Below are positions 48,153-61,076 of a stretch of DNA of 64,000 bases, one piece after another. A program made the position numbers and the translations under genes. The DNA lies in NCBI GenBank assembly GCA_001949185.1, contig BDGG01000001.1, positions 4,456,629 through 4,520,628 on the forward strand. The letters are read 5' to 3'. Numbering within the stretch: the first letter of the stretch is position 1; every line of letters begins with the position of its first letter. The stretch comes from Ramazzottius varieornatus. Lineage: Eukaryota > Tardigrada > Eutardigrada > Parachela > Ramazzottiidae. The notes under the pieces were generated by a model. That model did no database searches. It had not been told where the DNA came from and saw only the letters and a program-made list of their open reading frames with translations.

Positions 48153-51100
48153 TTATGTTCTATGAAAGTCCAATTTAAGAATTCGAATGAAGGTTTTCTT
48201 AAACTGCTGGTTGGCAAGTGCATAACAAAAAGGATTGATGGGACTGTTTAAGTAGCACAGCCAATAACTCAAGGCATAAAAGTCGGCGTTAACACATCCA
48301 TTACAGAAGCCTTCGACGGTGGCCAGGATATGCCAGGGCGTCCAGCATAGCACGAAGGCGCCCATGATGAATGTGATCGTCTTTAGAGCTTTCCTGGCGC
48401 GGTTCTCCGACTTTGATTGCTGGCGTTTATTGATGCTTTTCTTCCTGCTACTTCGACTAGCAGCCGCTCGTAATCGTCTTCCAAACGCCCGAAGTTTCTC
48501 CGAGTTGTCCCGGCTGGAGAGCATCGAGTTGGTTTGATGCAATGCGGCCTTGTCGTTATCGTTGCTGTTAGTGTTGTTCGCAGAGCGTTGGTCCGATTCG
48601 TATCGAGTAGACTCTTCACCGATGTCACTGACTTCCGGCTTGACCGAGACGCGCAAAGGAGGACTTCGAGCTGTACGAGTCAGGTTAAGAGGGGAGTTTC
48701 GACCGGAAGTGATCGGAGTGATCACGTCCGGGATCTGAGGAGAGTCTTTGGTGGAGATTGGGGCTGTGCTTGATCGTTCGGGCGTGGCTAGCGGAGGTGC
48801 GGCTACTTTGAAGGTCAACTGAGGTCCAGGTACTTGGAGTTTGGGAGGTGTGGAGCTACGTTTACGAAGGGTTGAGGGGGATGAGCTGATGGAAGACCGG
48901 TTGGTTGGAGTTGAGCTGTGCGTTCCGTCGATTGAGGAGTTGGGCGACTTGAGGCTTTCTTGATCGATAAAGCGCCAGTCGTTGGTGCTGTTCAGTGGGG
49001 TGCGTCCAGTGAAGGGTTGTAGTAACCCACTGGGAAGCTCGTCGAAGCGCACAGGGAAAGGCACGCGCGGAATCCAGACTGGCTCGACAAAGTCGGCGGG
49101 GCTATCAGAAGAGACCGCCGAAATGGCTCTTCCCCCTTCAGCCGACGCACTTCGTGCCGAGGCCTCGTTTGTCGCCGAAGAAGACGCGCTCTCCCGTTGA
49201 GCAAATAAGAGACGAATTTCATCGTTGAGCTCTTTGGCTAAAAGAATAGTCTGTAAAGTGGTGGCAGTGTTGATGATGGGTTGTGAAATGCAAGGAAGGG
49301 CAAGGCTGGGCCGGGAAGACGTCAGCGCGGTCTTATCCACGTCAGGTAGCGACCGAGACTGTGGAAGTGGCGGTTCGACGGAAGATGGTCCTTCAGGAGA
49401 AAGGTCGATCAAGCTCTTTTTCAGCTGAACGACGGGCTCGTCTTGGGAGCGGTGTTTGAGCTTGGGCAGTCCTGCTGGTTTTGGAGGAGGCTGAATCTTC
49501 GGCACGATGACTTCCTTCTGGCCGCGCGGGCGCTGACGGTGCGCCATGGTCTGTCTAATGTCACGGAAAACATGGTTGTGGGGCCTGGCTGTGGTGCCTC
49601 CTTTCACTGGCGGCTTCTTGTTGATAGGCTGATTGGGATGAAAGGCCGTTTTCCCGCCGGCTGCTCCTTCAGCCTGCTCCGTGTCCGAGGGGAATTCGGG
49701 ACTGCTGGAACGGTCGTGGTCTCCAGAGCCCGAGCTACCACTGGTGTCGCCAGGAGGCTTCAGCGGGGTCTGTACGTCCACATTCGTGTCAGTCGTCGTC
49801 CTTCCTGCAAAGGGAATAGCATGGAATATAAAAAGAAAGGGATAATTGAGGAAACATTGACGTCATGATACTTCAGGATGAATTTTGCAACAGTGCCATA
49901 ATCTTTAATTCGATTTGAAAAGCTGTTGAACGTACAAAGCTCTTACATCATGCAATAAAATTTCTCAAGATTCGCTCGTTCGTGCATAACTCAACACAAA
50001 TCTGTCCTGAATAAAAAACCAGTCACCCATGTCATCAACGGGAAAAAGTTGAGCTGACAACCTTTCTTATTATCCAAGCACCTCTAAAATAAGTCAGCTG
50101 AAGTTTCATCAAACTTGAATCCAAAGTCCAAAATTCAGGTACTACCGTAGTACGCATACGTATTTACTGGAAATTGTGTATGGGCTGCTAGATCGATTAG
50201 AATTTTGAGGAACTTCCGGTCAGTACGAACCTTGTGTAACGGTTGTTGAATTGAAGACAACGCTCACATCGTTCAACTGCGGTTTGAGCGTGTGAACGGT
50301 TAGGAAGCCTGCCGGTTTGTTAGTGTCCACCACTTTGTTCACACCGGTCGCGCCCAGTCGGACCATCTGCTGCATCTTCTGGTGCTTCGCCGCGGACTTC
50401 CTCTGCAGTGTGAAAGCCGTCTGATAGATGCCGGCATACAGTGACAACAATACCACCATAGTCGACCAAAAATACGCAAAAATGAAAACTAGATTAAAAG
50501 TAGGGTTTGATTTGATATACTGGGCTTCACAACTGCCTTCGCCCATTCCACGTCCCCCCATAAACGTATCCCATGCTAAATGTATGGTAAAAAACAGGCC
50601 CGATGGAATAATCCACGTCATAATGATCATAGTTTGCACTTTTCTTTTAGACCTCCAGTTCCGGTATTTGGCGGGGATCTTCACCGAGCAAAAGCGATCA
50701 ATGGTGATGAGCAAGACGTTGTACTGGCTGACCAAGCAGACAGTATAGTCCAGGGAGAGCCACAAGTCACACAAGATGTCGGGCATGGGCCAGCGTCCCA
50801 ACAGCAAGTAAGTGGAATAAGCCGGCATGGAAAATAAGCCAATTAGTAAATCGGTCACCGCTAATGAGGCGATGAAATAATTGCTGGGTTGACGCAGAGC
50901 TCGTTCCACCACAAAAGCGATTAGTACCAGGATGTTTCCGAGAACGGTGATGAGGGCGGTGATGGCTGTCAGCGTGGCAATGATGGCCACTTCCCAGTTG
51001 GCATACTTGAGCGGTTCCGGAAGCTGAAGGGACTCGGGCGAGGTGGCGTTGGTCAGGTTGCCGTAAAGGAGGTCCGCGGAGAAGGGAGTGGTAAGGAGGT

Positions 51101-51233
51101 AAGGCGTCAGGGAGGAGTTGAGCTGGTACAGGGGCATTTCTATCACAGATTGATACTTGAGTTGGGTCAGCGGAAAGGCTAATGTTGTGTTTAGTTCCAG
51201 ATGGCTAAACGACAGCGCCGTTACCGGATTCAT
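48153..51233 (-). CDS. muscarinic acetylcholine receptor with very long third intracellular loop
   Basis: Two coding exons (51233-50231, 49804-48153) give 884 residues. TM1 has [15 protein letters not shown]2 [17 protein letters not shown]3 [15 protein letters not shown] (DRF for DRY); TM4 [17 protein letters not shown]5 [22 protein letters not shown]6 [22 protein letters not shown]7 [21 protein letters not shown], ending in [12 protein letters not shown]3 Asp and the TM6 CWTP with TM7 [12 protein letters not shown] identify the muscarinic family. The third loop is about 500 residues, rich in Pro and Ser, with [20 protein letters not shown] before TM6. The N-terminus has several N-glycosylation sites. 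The intron lies in the loop, with a GTTCGT donor (50230); the alternative is a stop three codons on. A splice acceptor at about 51284 suggests a 5' UTR intron. Confidence 0.93.
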
Positions 51234-54200
51234 GGCGTCGGTCCTGGACGCTTCTTCACCCACCGCTACATTCCCGCGAAACTCTGCAAACAAAGAAAGC
51301 CCAATGTAAGTCAGCTCATGGATCAAATACACTCATCATCGTTCCAAATTCCACAATGGAACAAGAAAAGTGGTTTTAAAAGATAGAATAAATATTAGTC
51401 TCCAGAAGCAGAAGCATCGGTATTCTCGGGGTGAGTTTCGGGGATAACAATCCGGGATATAGGGTTCATACAGCTCAAAGTGTACATGGAGGAACCCAAA
51501 TGGGTTCTTCGATAAACCATGATACTGAATAATGCATTTCCCAACCTTCCCGTAAAGCTATTCGGGAAAGCTGATGTTACAATTGATGGCCAGGGAAGCT
51601 TACCGCTGAACAGCTCCTTCCTTGGAGAAGGGTGGCAGTGTTTGGCGATCAAGTGTAATACAGATTGTAAAGTGACTTAGGGCTCCGTGGTTGGACATGG
51701 CCCATCGCCCTGATGTGCTAGCAATAAAATATTCATCAGTTTCCGCAACCATTACAGCACTACCAATTCCCCGTGGAGAAAGTGTAGTTAGCCCGGGCTG
51801 CCGTTGCTGATTCCCTTTGGCCTAATGGAAAAGCTCTTGATAGATTTTGACAGTTCTCCCAGACATTTCGCCTAACTTCCAGTCGCTCACGGTTATATCC
51901 ATGGTGGTACGAGGTTCCCTGCGGAAGGATAGGGAAGAAGGGAGGTCACCATGCGATATGGCCGCGGTCTCCCGCAAAAGGAGAGCCTCTTTAATATTCA
52001 CGACACAGCCAGCGAACGAAATATTATTATAGCCAGGAAAATGGTGTCAATTACAGCGGCGGCCTATTCTCCTATTGGACGTACATTCAAATGGCCTTCT
52101 AAACAGTCGTGGGTTTATTAGCCGAAAGGCTCTGCAGCTTCCCTCCCTTTCTTACACTCCGTGAAACGATGGCTTCGCGTGGCAATTGTGCAGTCACTCT
52201 CTCTCTCTATCGGGCTCTTATTGTTCCCACTAGAGTCGAGGCAAGAACCCGCCCGGCGCAAAGTCTGTCGGAAAAGGAAAATTTAGTAGCAAAAGGATTT
52301 GCCCAGTTTCGCCGACGCACAGTGATCTTTGTGTGGCGAAGTGTCTAAGATCATGGATGTGATTGCTTTTTCGATTTGTTCCTTGTGTTTGTCGGTCTGT
52401 GTTGTTGGGGGAAAGGAACGTGACGTGGGTTTCTGTCTCTTCATGGGCTACAGCAGAGGCCTTTCTTTGCAATGGGGATTAAGCGGGTGTAAAGCTTTCT
52501 TTTGCAAACGGCTGCTGCCTTCCATCTGTATTGACAGTAAATCTAATTCCCATTCAATAATTCTTCTTTCTCGCACTTTAATGGCTATCTTCAAGTTACG
52601 CAAACCCGAAGTTAAGTTTTTATGACTGCTTCACACCGCCAACACAGCCCAAGTCCGGGTTAACGTACGGTACCAACTACCGTACACGTGTCCAAGGAGC
52701 ACGTAAACCCCGAACTTTTATCCCTTTTTGCTCCAAAATTATATTCAGTGTAGTATCGTCCGAGTTTTCCGAGCAGACAGAAGTCACAGAATCTACTTTT
52801 CTTCGTATACACAATAGGCGGTCCTGAATCAAACGATGACTTCGCCGCACATGATCGACTATTTTATCTTCGCGTTTCGACTTTTTTTCTACGAACTGGT
52901 TTGTTGTTTTCATAATGTGCTGGGTCTTGATACTGCACTGTATCAGCGTATGGTGCGTTTCCTTTTTCTCCAATTATCAATGCCCATTTTGCAGCTTCAC
53001 AGTAACGCATTGGTCCAATGAGGAAGTGAAGCCCTATGTACTTGGTAAGACTAATGGTGTCTGCTTTTGATGGCGATGTTGGTGAGTAGGCATTAAGAAG
53101 GCTCGAGAAAGTGTTCAGAAGGGGCGCCAGCTGCAACAGCGTGGCGACTTAGAGCTCGGCGACGTCAGTCGCAGAGTCCCCCGAGGAAAGGTGTCCAGCG
53201 AACTTTCCATTTACACGACTGAACTGACAGCTGCAGCAGCATCGTCGTGCAAGATGGGCTGGCAGGCACGAGCACGACCTTTACGCCGGCTCTCTGATCC
53301 ACACTTGATGACGGCTAATAATTCTTGGGTGGCGAGGGCAAATGTAACTGTTGGCTTTTCCTCTTTTTGTCCGGCTGATAGTGATGGCGCATGACACTTC
53401 GATTACTTGGCCATACATGCTGCGCAACTGTGACTTAATACAGTATCTAGTCAAGATGTGGAGAGCTGGCTCTCGCGATGCTCGCAACCCTCCTTTCCCT
53501 TCAGGCCTCGTCGATCTGCGTGACGGGAATGCCATGCCAATTAAACGAGTCAAACCAATCCAGCAACACTTCAACGGGGAAGTTGGGTCGCCTTTTCGCG
53601 CGCTGGAACAACCCTGTTGTCTTTCTACTCGAATTCGCATTGGGAAGGAACTACTACAGGTCAGTCTCCATTCTTGCGATCAAGTGGGGCCCATCATGGA
53701 ACCAAGTACACTGCAGGACGGCTCGAGGACTTTAACATACCCAGTTGACTTCACGCAGTTCTTAGGTGAAAGATCCAAAGGCACCGACACAAACAATCTG
53801 AGAACTGTCACAGAGGTTGAACTACTATTTGGGTTGTAGGAAAGTCTCCGATTACCGCAAGATTCGACGTACGGTCTGTTAAGAAGTAGCTTTAGCACAC
53901 CCAGCAAAATTGTTGCCACAGTTCACTGTGGTTTTGATCATTTTTGAGGAAAAAAGTCTTCGGTTTTACTTTGTGTAGAAACAATGTATCTGTGAAGTAG
54001 AACAGAAAAATCAGAAAACCTTTGGCACTGCCGGCATTTGATTAAATGGAGGTTGATAGAGAGTAAAGGCAAATGATTTGACAGGCTCTTTACAGTTGGA
54101 CGACGGAAGATGAATGGGAGAGTAGGAAATGGGAGACGATGATACTCGGGCTATCAAGAGAGCTTTGCTTTGGACATGATAACAGCTACAATAATACTTG

Positions 54201-55208
54201 AGCAACTTGATCTCCCTACTTGCCAGCCTCACTTGAGATTTCTCCTCCTTTAATCGCACACACATTTAATCAAAGTAACCCCATATTTATTTTCACATCC
54301 ATAAACACTTTGAATACTGTATAAAGATCCGACAACCGAAGGTGTAAACTCCGGCACCGCTGACAACGCCGAAAAAAATACCGAAATAATATTCAAAATA
54401 TTCTTAAATAATATTCGAATATAAAGTTCCAGAATATTGCTGACGAAGGATTTTGTTTACCCAGGTGCCAAAGAATTACTTGCGGAACTTTGCGTGGGCT
54501 CTTCGCAGCTAGAGCTTTGCTTTGCGTCCCAACCGGGGATTTTGTTTTCTAGGCATTTCCTGCGTCCGCTGCTTTAGACAACAAGGGAACAAAAGATTGG
54601 CCTAGACTATAATGGTCTTTCCACACCAGCGCGCCAGTCCATTTGCCGCGTTAAGAAACTAGTTCAGCAGTACATATAATACTGGAAGATACAGTATGGC
54701 TTATAAAACGCTACACTATACGAGAAGAAGCGGTCATTGATGGCGGCAATGGGAAATCGATGGGAAATTTATCCTACGTCAACTTGAATACATTTTCTTG
54801 TGCGGCAGAGGATGGCAATAACGGCATCGACCTCTCTTCTGATTACCACTAGTCTGTAAGGCCTGTTCGTTGCGTCGCGTCGCTCTTTCATCCCGCGCTC
54901 TTGATCATCCACAACAAATTCTCCCTTTGACATATCGACTCGTAAATTGCCCATGGGTAGCATCAAAGACACATTCCCTCCTGAACCTCCACACAGAAAA
55001 TTAAGACCTTTCTATCCCTCCAGCCAACTTGATGCCGGCGCCTGCACATGGAATGAACTCAAGCTTTTCGCCACGTTCCTCCCTCGCTCGTCGTCACCTT
55101 CTCATTTCGGACTCTCTCACTTCTTTTCTCACCTTATTTTGCTCTTTGATCGCAACCACCTGCGGAACAATTTACTACGCATCGGAACAGGAACAAATTT
55201 GCAAGGTG

Positions 55209-55258
55209 NNNNNNNNNNNNNNNNNNNNNNNNNNNNNNNNNNNNNNNNNNNNNNNNNN
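55209..55258. other. assembly gap (50 Ns)
   Basis: Fifty consecutive Ns, a fixed-size scaffold gap; the true length is unknown. ORFs crossing it are not interpretable. Confidence 0.99.
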
Positions 55259-56980
55259 CACCTCGCACACCAAGCTTTCCATGTCAGAGTAAATTGATCA
55301 TTTGAAATAACTGGTAACAGAGAATACACCTGCACCGGGTTTTCTGGGTTCGTGGTGAGGAATACATGTCACGACGTGTGCGGAGAACCAGAAGGACATC
55401 GGGTTTTCCAAGCATGAAAACGGGGGTAGTTGATGTTTTTTTTAGAAGGATAAACACATTAGCAAGTGCGAAAGTAAGCAATGGGAATCACAGTGACTGT
55501 TTGCAGATCAAAAGACGATAAATTTGCATAACAAATTATTCACACAAGTTAGCCCATAATCTATTACGCTTGATTATGTCGCTGGATAGAGTTTCTCTTG
55601 AGCGTAAGGTGATTTTGAAAGGCTCCTCCTTCCCAGGAGACTTAGTTTTTCCATCGTGTGGGTTCTTGAACGGCACCGGCACACAATACTCGCTCTTGAA
55701 TCATTGTCTGCATTGACCATTCAAGGACCGCTCTGTGTATTGACATACACGTAATATCCGTCCACGATGTGAAGGGGAAGCCATATTACAAAGCAAGGAG
55801 CGAAAACCGATCGAAATAAAGAGCCTGACATGGTCGTTCACGCGATCGTTAAACACCGTTGAATATTTATCGTCTGTTTTTTTCCACCCGGTAATTTGAA
55901 CTTCACGGGCAGCGTCGACAAAGTGCACCTCGGTTACTTTTGGTTCGTCAAACGAATCCGACGGTATTACAGCTTTTTAGTGGCCGCATCAGGCCTCTCT
56001 AGGGGGTCCGCTGTGCTGTTGCCCATCGCCTTCAGAAGGCAGTTCGGCACAAATGGATGCGAACGGGATGATGATGAGATAGATGGCTATGTTTTAGCCT
56101 CCAACCGACTAGCAATGGGAGGTGGCAATACTGAGCCCAAATTACACGGCACAACCCCCGCTGTTCCCTACAATATCGCCCAACAGCATGCCAGAGCGTC
56201 TGACCGGTAAATGGCCCGATGACAAACACACAAACCAAGCACCCACCATTGTGGAAAAACAATCCCATAAATATTTTTGGGTGTTCAGCGGCTTCCCCGA
56301 ATAGGCAACGTGAAGCTCTATGTGGTAATGTTGTCTTGTGTACTATTTTTCGATATGTTTCCTTGAGCAAAACACCGAGCAAATTCTTCAAATGTTCTTA
56401 TTTACACGTTTTCCTCATGTCCCGCGTTGCGAGGAGTTTAGGAGAAAAATTCGGGGAAAACGAATTATTAAATGCGCAAATCATAGTCCAGATCTTCGTA
56501 CGGAACTTTGGAGAGTGGGGATCTTCGATGCGCGAAATTTCCCACGTTCGATACAAACAATGAAAAGCATGGCGTTGAGCTTTTTGACCTATCGGTTTTC
56601 AATAGGTATGCTATAGGTGTCTCGATCGATGGGTCGTCGATGAAAGGAAATATTTTAGGATATGTCGGGAAGGATCAAGTAGCTTTAGATATGCGAAAAT
56701 GGCTCAACCCAAAGGGCACATGGTGTTTGAGCGAATGTTCTGAAAATGTGGGGAATGTCCGTGATGACGTCACGCCGATACCTCGACCATTAAAAGTACA
56801 ATGGCTCTTCCACTGATGCAATGCATTCAAGATTTCCTTCTTACCTTTTGTTGTGTTTCGCAGGGTTATAACAGCAGTGTAGTGTACTTTCGGCTGATTT
56901 ATCCTTAATTCCCTTTCTGCTCCGTCTCAACGCATTGCACGCTTGATTGCCCCATTCATTCGCCGCCTCCGTTTGCACAC

Positions 56981-57166
56981 ATGGCATCAAAATTACAGCA
57001 GCAGCGATATACGAAAATGATTGGTGACAAGTCAAGGAAAAGTGATGATAGAAGGGATGAAAGGTCAGTAGGGCGAAGAGGCACTCTTCCCAGATATCTT
57101 TCTCCAGATAGGTCTTCACCGACACCAAAGAGGCCAACTCGATCCGGACATTTTAACCCTTACTAG
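56981..57166 (+). CDS. possible small basic protein or exon, unrecognised
   Basis: An ORF of 61 codons with protein-like composition: Gln-rich start, then KSRKSDDRRDERSVGRR and LSPDRSSPTPKRPTRSG. Such Arg/Ser/Pro-rich sequence resembles a disordered tail. TTACAG lies inside it at 56991-56996 and could be an acceptor, so it may be a last exon. No domain, no neighbouring exon found. Confidence 0.2.
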   Translation: MASKLQQQRYTKMIGDKSRKSDDRRDERSVGRRGTLPRYLSPDRSSPTPKRPTRSGHFNPY

Positions 57167-57984
57167 TTGTTATTCCACGTGAAGCTGACACGTGGATTCA
57201 GATGGTCCAATTTGCATTCTTCCAACCGAGGCAGGCTCCTGCTTGATCAATCCATCATGGTACAGGCTCCTTCAATATATTGACTCACGCTGGTGGATTA
57301 CAGAACAATCTACTCTGTTGATCATACAAGCCTGACTTCGAAAATATAACTAGAGAGCACTTCAGTCGGTTAACCTGGAAGGGACTTCCGGTTAACACGG
57401 AGCGAGTGTCGAGAACGCGTCTTCGACGGCCACGCTGACGCAGATGAGAAAGTTCGTGCTCGAAGTCAAAAGAGGAAATGCAGGCTTGTCGGAAAAGCCG
57501 TACAATTGCGCAATAATTACTGGTTAGTCGCGCTGTGCATACACAGGGAAGAAGCGGAAAAAGGAAGGTCTTACTAATGTGTACTTTTCATGGGATACTG
57601 CCTTCAGACATGGCCGTTCATCTTTGCAAGGAGATACGCGTCGGGACAAGGGACGGAAAAGAGTCGCGTATAAACTATAGTAGACGCACTATGTACACTG
57701 GGAACAAAGGTTCAAGGCATATGGGAGGAAAGCCGGGATTGGTGGGAGCCGTTCCATCAACAGCGATGGCGAGACGAATGAATGTGGGATTGCAAGCTTC
57801 GGATAGTATGTAGGTTCATTGATGAAGAGCCGTACAGAATAATGATTCCGGGTAATTCTAGAGCTCCGCGCTTCATCCTACACACTACGCATACGATCTC
57901 ACCATCTCACAGTACTGCCTGCACTTCTCGGTCCTTACACGGGATCACGAAACTTCGGATCCTACGTATGGGACCAAGGCTAAC

Positions 57985-58090
57985 AAGCTCGGCGAGATCG
58001 TCTGTCCAAGTGGCGCACGCTGTTGGACGACAATAGTGTAAATGTGCGCCACTTGGGAGAACAGTTTTGTCGAGTTTGCTTGCCGAGCTC
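57985..58090. repeat. family A MITE, best-preserved copy
   Basis: AAGCTCGGCGAGATCGTCTG, then CCAAGTGGCGCAC, about 30 bases, GTGCGCCACTTGG, AACAGTTTTGTCGAG and GCCGAGCTC. The outer GAGCTCGGC ends are inverted. Confidence 0.88.
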
Positions 58091-59387
58091 GCGTATACTG
58101 TATGGCGACGAGACATCGACTAGCCTACAGAAGCCAGCTTCGGCCATTCTCGCGCTGTGGCCAATCCGTTCATTTTTTGTTCGGGATTTCACCCCGTGTA
58201 ATGGGTGACTACAATATCCATAATATTTATGACAGAACCTTTAGCCGACTTCGAATTTGAAACACGTCATGATGTGCATTAGGTGTGAACGCAGATGTGC
58301 TTCCTTGAGGATGGACATGATCATTCGGAAATTCCATATCTCACCTCATTGACTAATTGAATGACGTTTCTAATTGTATATTCATGAGATGTCTTTACTC
58401 TAGCTGACCCCATTTAACCCTTGGCCGTTTTCACTCGCTGACAGAAATCACTGTGGCTCGACTTTTTTGGATCAAAAGTGCCAAATTTACCCATAGTAAA
58501 CCGAAGCACAGAAACATCCGCATAAACATTCACGAAATAGTTTACGATGCCGAATATGTCACTTTTTTCAGGCCTCGACGGCCGGAGAGACGTTCGCCGC
58601 GGTTACCACCAACTGTCTTGTAATTTTTGTCGGCAACACGGGCACCTCGAAATCTTATACCTGGCTCTGAAATTGTTTCTTCTTCGGCTTTAGGTTACGG
58701 TATGTTCCAATGTTGCTCTGAAAGTTGGTATGTTTTTCTTTCTGATGTTTTAGGGATTCCTCAGAAGTCCGATCTGAAATGTTTTTGATGACTTACGATA
58801 GTCGTAAGTATTCATAGCCTACAAAGGTCTACAGTTCTCATGTGTTTTATCGTTCCTTCTGTAATTGGTGGCGCACTCTGTCGAAGTACCGCGGACAACA
58901 TCCGCGCCCCTAGTTGGCGCCAGTAGATTACCGCGAACCCATGGTTTCTGGTTAATCGAACTCGTGACTATCGATCAGGCAAACATCAAATACTGTAGGT
59001 ACTGTACATGCTTCATGAACTTCGTCAATGTGCGTCATCGTACGCGCAAAACGTCCCTTAGGAGGTTGGTAAGGTAAAATTCTTAGACCGGGGTTCGACT
59101 TAACGCGTATGACGACCTGATGCGCGAAGTTGACGAAGCATTCAAGTAATTGTCAACTTCAGCCATCATCAATTATGTTTCATCCACAGCACAACACTCA
59201 ACTTGGTACGGTTTGTGCTAAGGTAATAAATTAACTTGCCACAGCGGTGATAATCATGAAGAGAATAAAAAACTAATTTCATACCGTGTGCCAGTCAATT
59301 GCTCACTTTCGTCAAAGAACTCTGTTCATCGTAACAAGCCATAGCAGGGCTTTCAAAATTCTACTGTAGTCTGGTCAAAATCGTGGG

Positions 59388-60435
59388 TTAACTCTGGATA
59401 TCATTGTAGGGTGGTGGAAAACCAACTCGTTTGTCAAAGCCATTGGCTATCCTCGAGCTGGCTGATAGTAGCATTTGCTTGTGAGCATTCTCATCAGCCA
59501 CGCCATTCTCGCGAACTGCATCTTGATAAAAGTCCTCGCCACCTCTGGAAGTTTGCGTTGGCTCAGTGACAGTCACGAGGACCGCCGAGTGGGAGAAGTT
59601 TTTGGCGGTGCCATGATAGTGCTTCCTGAGTATGTGCACTCCCATCACGAACATGATGAGTTGGATGATCGTAAGCCAGGCACCGAGAACCGCAGTCCCT
59701 ATGCCGAACAATATCCGGTCTGATTGATGCATAGCTCGTTTCTCCTCTTCATCTTTCCTGTCTTGATCCCGGATATAGGGGAAGTTCCGGCTGTAAATGA
59801 GTCCAGCTCCTTTGGCAAGTGTGGCCAGGCCCAAAGAGACAGCCAGCAGCAGCATAACAAGGTAAAACTTGAGTAGATGGTTGGCTGGCGCTGTCATTTT
59901 ACCGTGTTGAATCTCATCGATTTTCAACAGCGGAGTCATGCGAATCCGACAGGCAATTATCATCCCGAAAATTCCAAGTAGCGTGAGCAATGTCAGGAGG
60001 GCTAAAGCTTCGGGTGCGTGAACTGCAAACACATTATGAGCAAAAAATTAGCCGTCACTTCCGGTCATCAAAATGTATCGAATGAAATAACTGAGGAATT
60101 TCGACACCAAATATAAGCCGGCCAAACAGTACGTACACAATAGCCATCTTGGGTGGTGCACCCTTCCAGCTACTAGCAATGAGAACGTGCGCCACTTAGG
60201 ACAAATGATCTTGTACGTTCTGTTTGCCGAGATCCCAAATAAGACTACGCTCGAGACACCTACAGCTCAGTACGAAAGTCACAGGTATGAGAAGGAAGCC
60301 ACCGAAGATGAACTGGACAATGCCTGTTCCTAGGAAGAACCTCTTCCTTTTGGAGTCCGCTAGGCAGAAAGGGGATCCCCATATGACGTCGGGACTAGGC
60401 TGTCCAGTGGCGAGCTCGGTCGTGTGTGATGCCAT
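59388..60435 (-). CDS. four-TM membrane protein with PPPY motif, unrecognised
   Basis: Two exons (60435-60249, 60022-59388) give about 273 residues. Hydrophobic segments: FFLGTGIVQFIFGGFLLIPV, ALALLTLLTLLGIFGMIIAC, LLKFYLVMLLLAVSLGLATL and GIGTAVLGAWLTIIQLIMFV. The loop between TM1 and TM2 is short. The C-terminal tail ends in FPPPYNDIQS, a PPxY motif that could bind a WW-domain (Nedd4-type) ligase. The arrangement resembles MARVEL or TMEM-type tetraspanning proteins, but I cannot name a family. The donor at 60248 (C|GTAGTC) is chosen because its phase fits exon 2; a better consensus donor, TGTAG|GTGTCT, gives the wrong phase, so the join is uncertain. The intron contains a family A repeat and an ACCGGAAG-type octamer. 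Confidence 0.6.
60118..60236. repeat. family A MITE, intron of the four-TM gene
   Basis: GGTGGTGCAC (60152-60161) on the left is diverged; GTGCGCCACTT on the right is intact. Outer arms GCCGGCCAAACAGTACGTAC and GTACGTTCTGTTTGCCG are inverted. It reaches to within 13 bases of the chosen donor. Confidence 0.82.
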
Positions 60436-61076
60436 CACTAAATTCAATTATTCAAGGAGATTACGGTAGTAAATGTGAAACAGTGTGAAAAGCATCACAT
60501 AACTGCCACATTATGATTAATATCCGATATAGCTTCACCACCGTATCAGTTCAGGCTAAGAACTAACCAGGAACCAGGAACAACACAGCAAACTGAGCAT
60601 TCATCGATGATCCGGTTATGACTCTACAAAATTGCCATTTGGACAAACTGTGACATTGATATCCGCGAACAGCGAAGAGGCTGATTACGAAGTAAAACGG
60701 GAATGATCGCAGCTGGGTTTACATCCTGGTCTGATTCATCCCACACGCTTACGACCACACGCTGCTCATGAGGCGATGAGACCAAAGGGAAAAATCGATC
60801 CCTTTGTATTGTTGCCGGTTAGAAAAACACACAGCTCGCGTTCGACGATCCAGTGTGATGTGCACATGAAGAGTAGGGAAGTTGTGCAGTAATCCCCTTT
60901 CACAACCGACTCCATTCATTCGCTGCGTAATGAAAAGCGATTGCGCCACGTTACATGGCCGACTGAGTCTCAGGAGACGTTAAATAGAGTTGAAGATCAG
61001 TAATAAGCTCTTGTTCAAGGTTTGAATAGACATCTCACGGCCTCTTTACGAAGGTTTTGGAGGAAGGAAAGATAGA
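60436..61076. other. intergenic, upstream of four-TM gene
   Basis: About 640 bases; no exon visible. Confidence 0.4.

Larger units (their letters stand above)
51234..59387. other. 8-kb gene-poor tract with a scaffold gap
   Basis: Apart from candidate ORFs at 53478-53658 and 56981-57166 and a family A repeat, no gene is recognisable. It contains CT-rich runs, A/T-rich stretches around 54280-54450 and 58320-58800, the N run at 55209-55258, and an ACCGGAAG-type octamer at 57385. It may include the muscarinic receptor's 5' UTR exons and promoter. Confidence 0.5.

Noticed and set aside
53351-53839. 162-codon plus ORF
   Set aside because: No homology recognised; a different frame in the same region looks at least as plausible; probably chance.
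54947-55297. ORF crossing the N gap
   Set aside because: Translation across unknown bases is meaningless; the readable part is low in protein-like signal.
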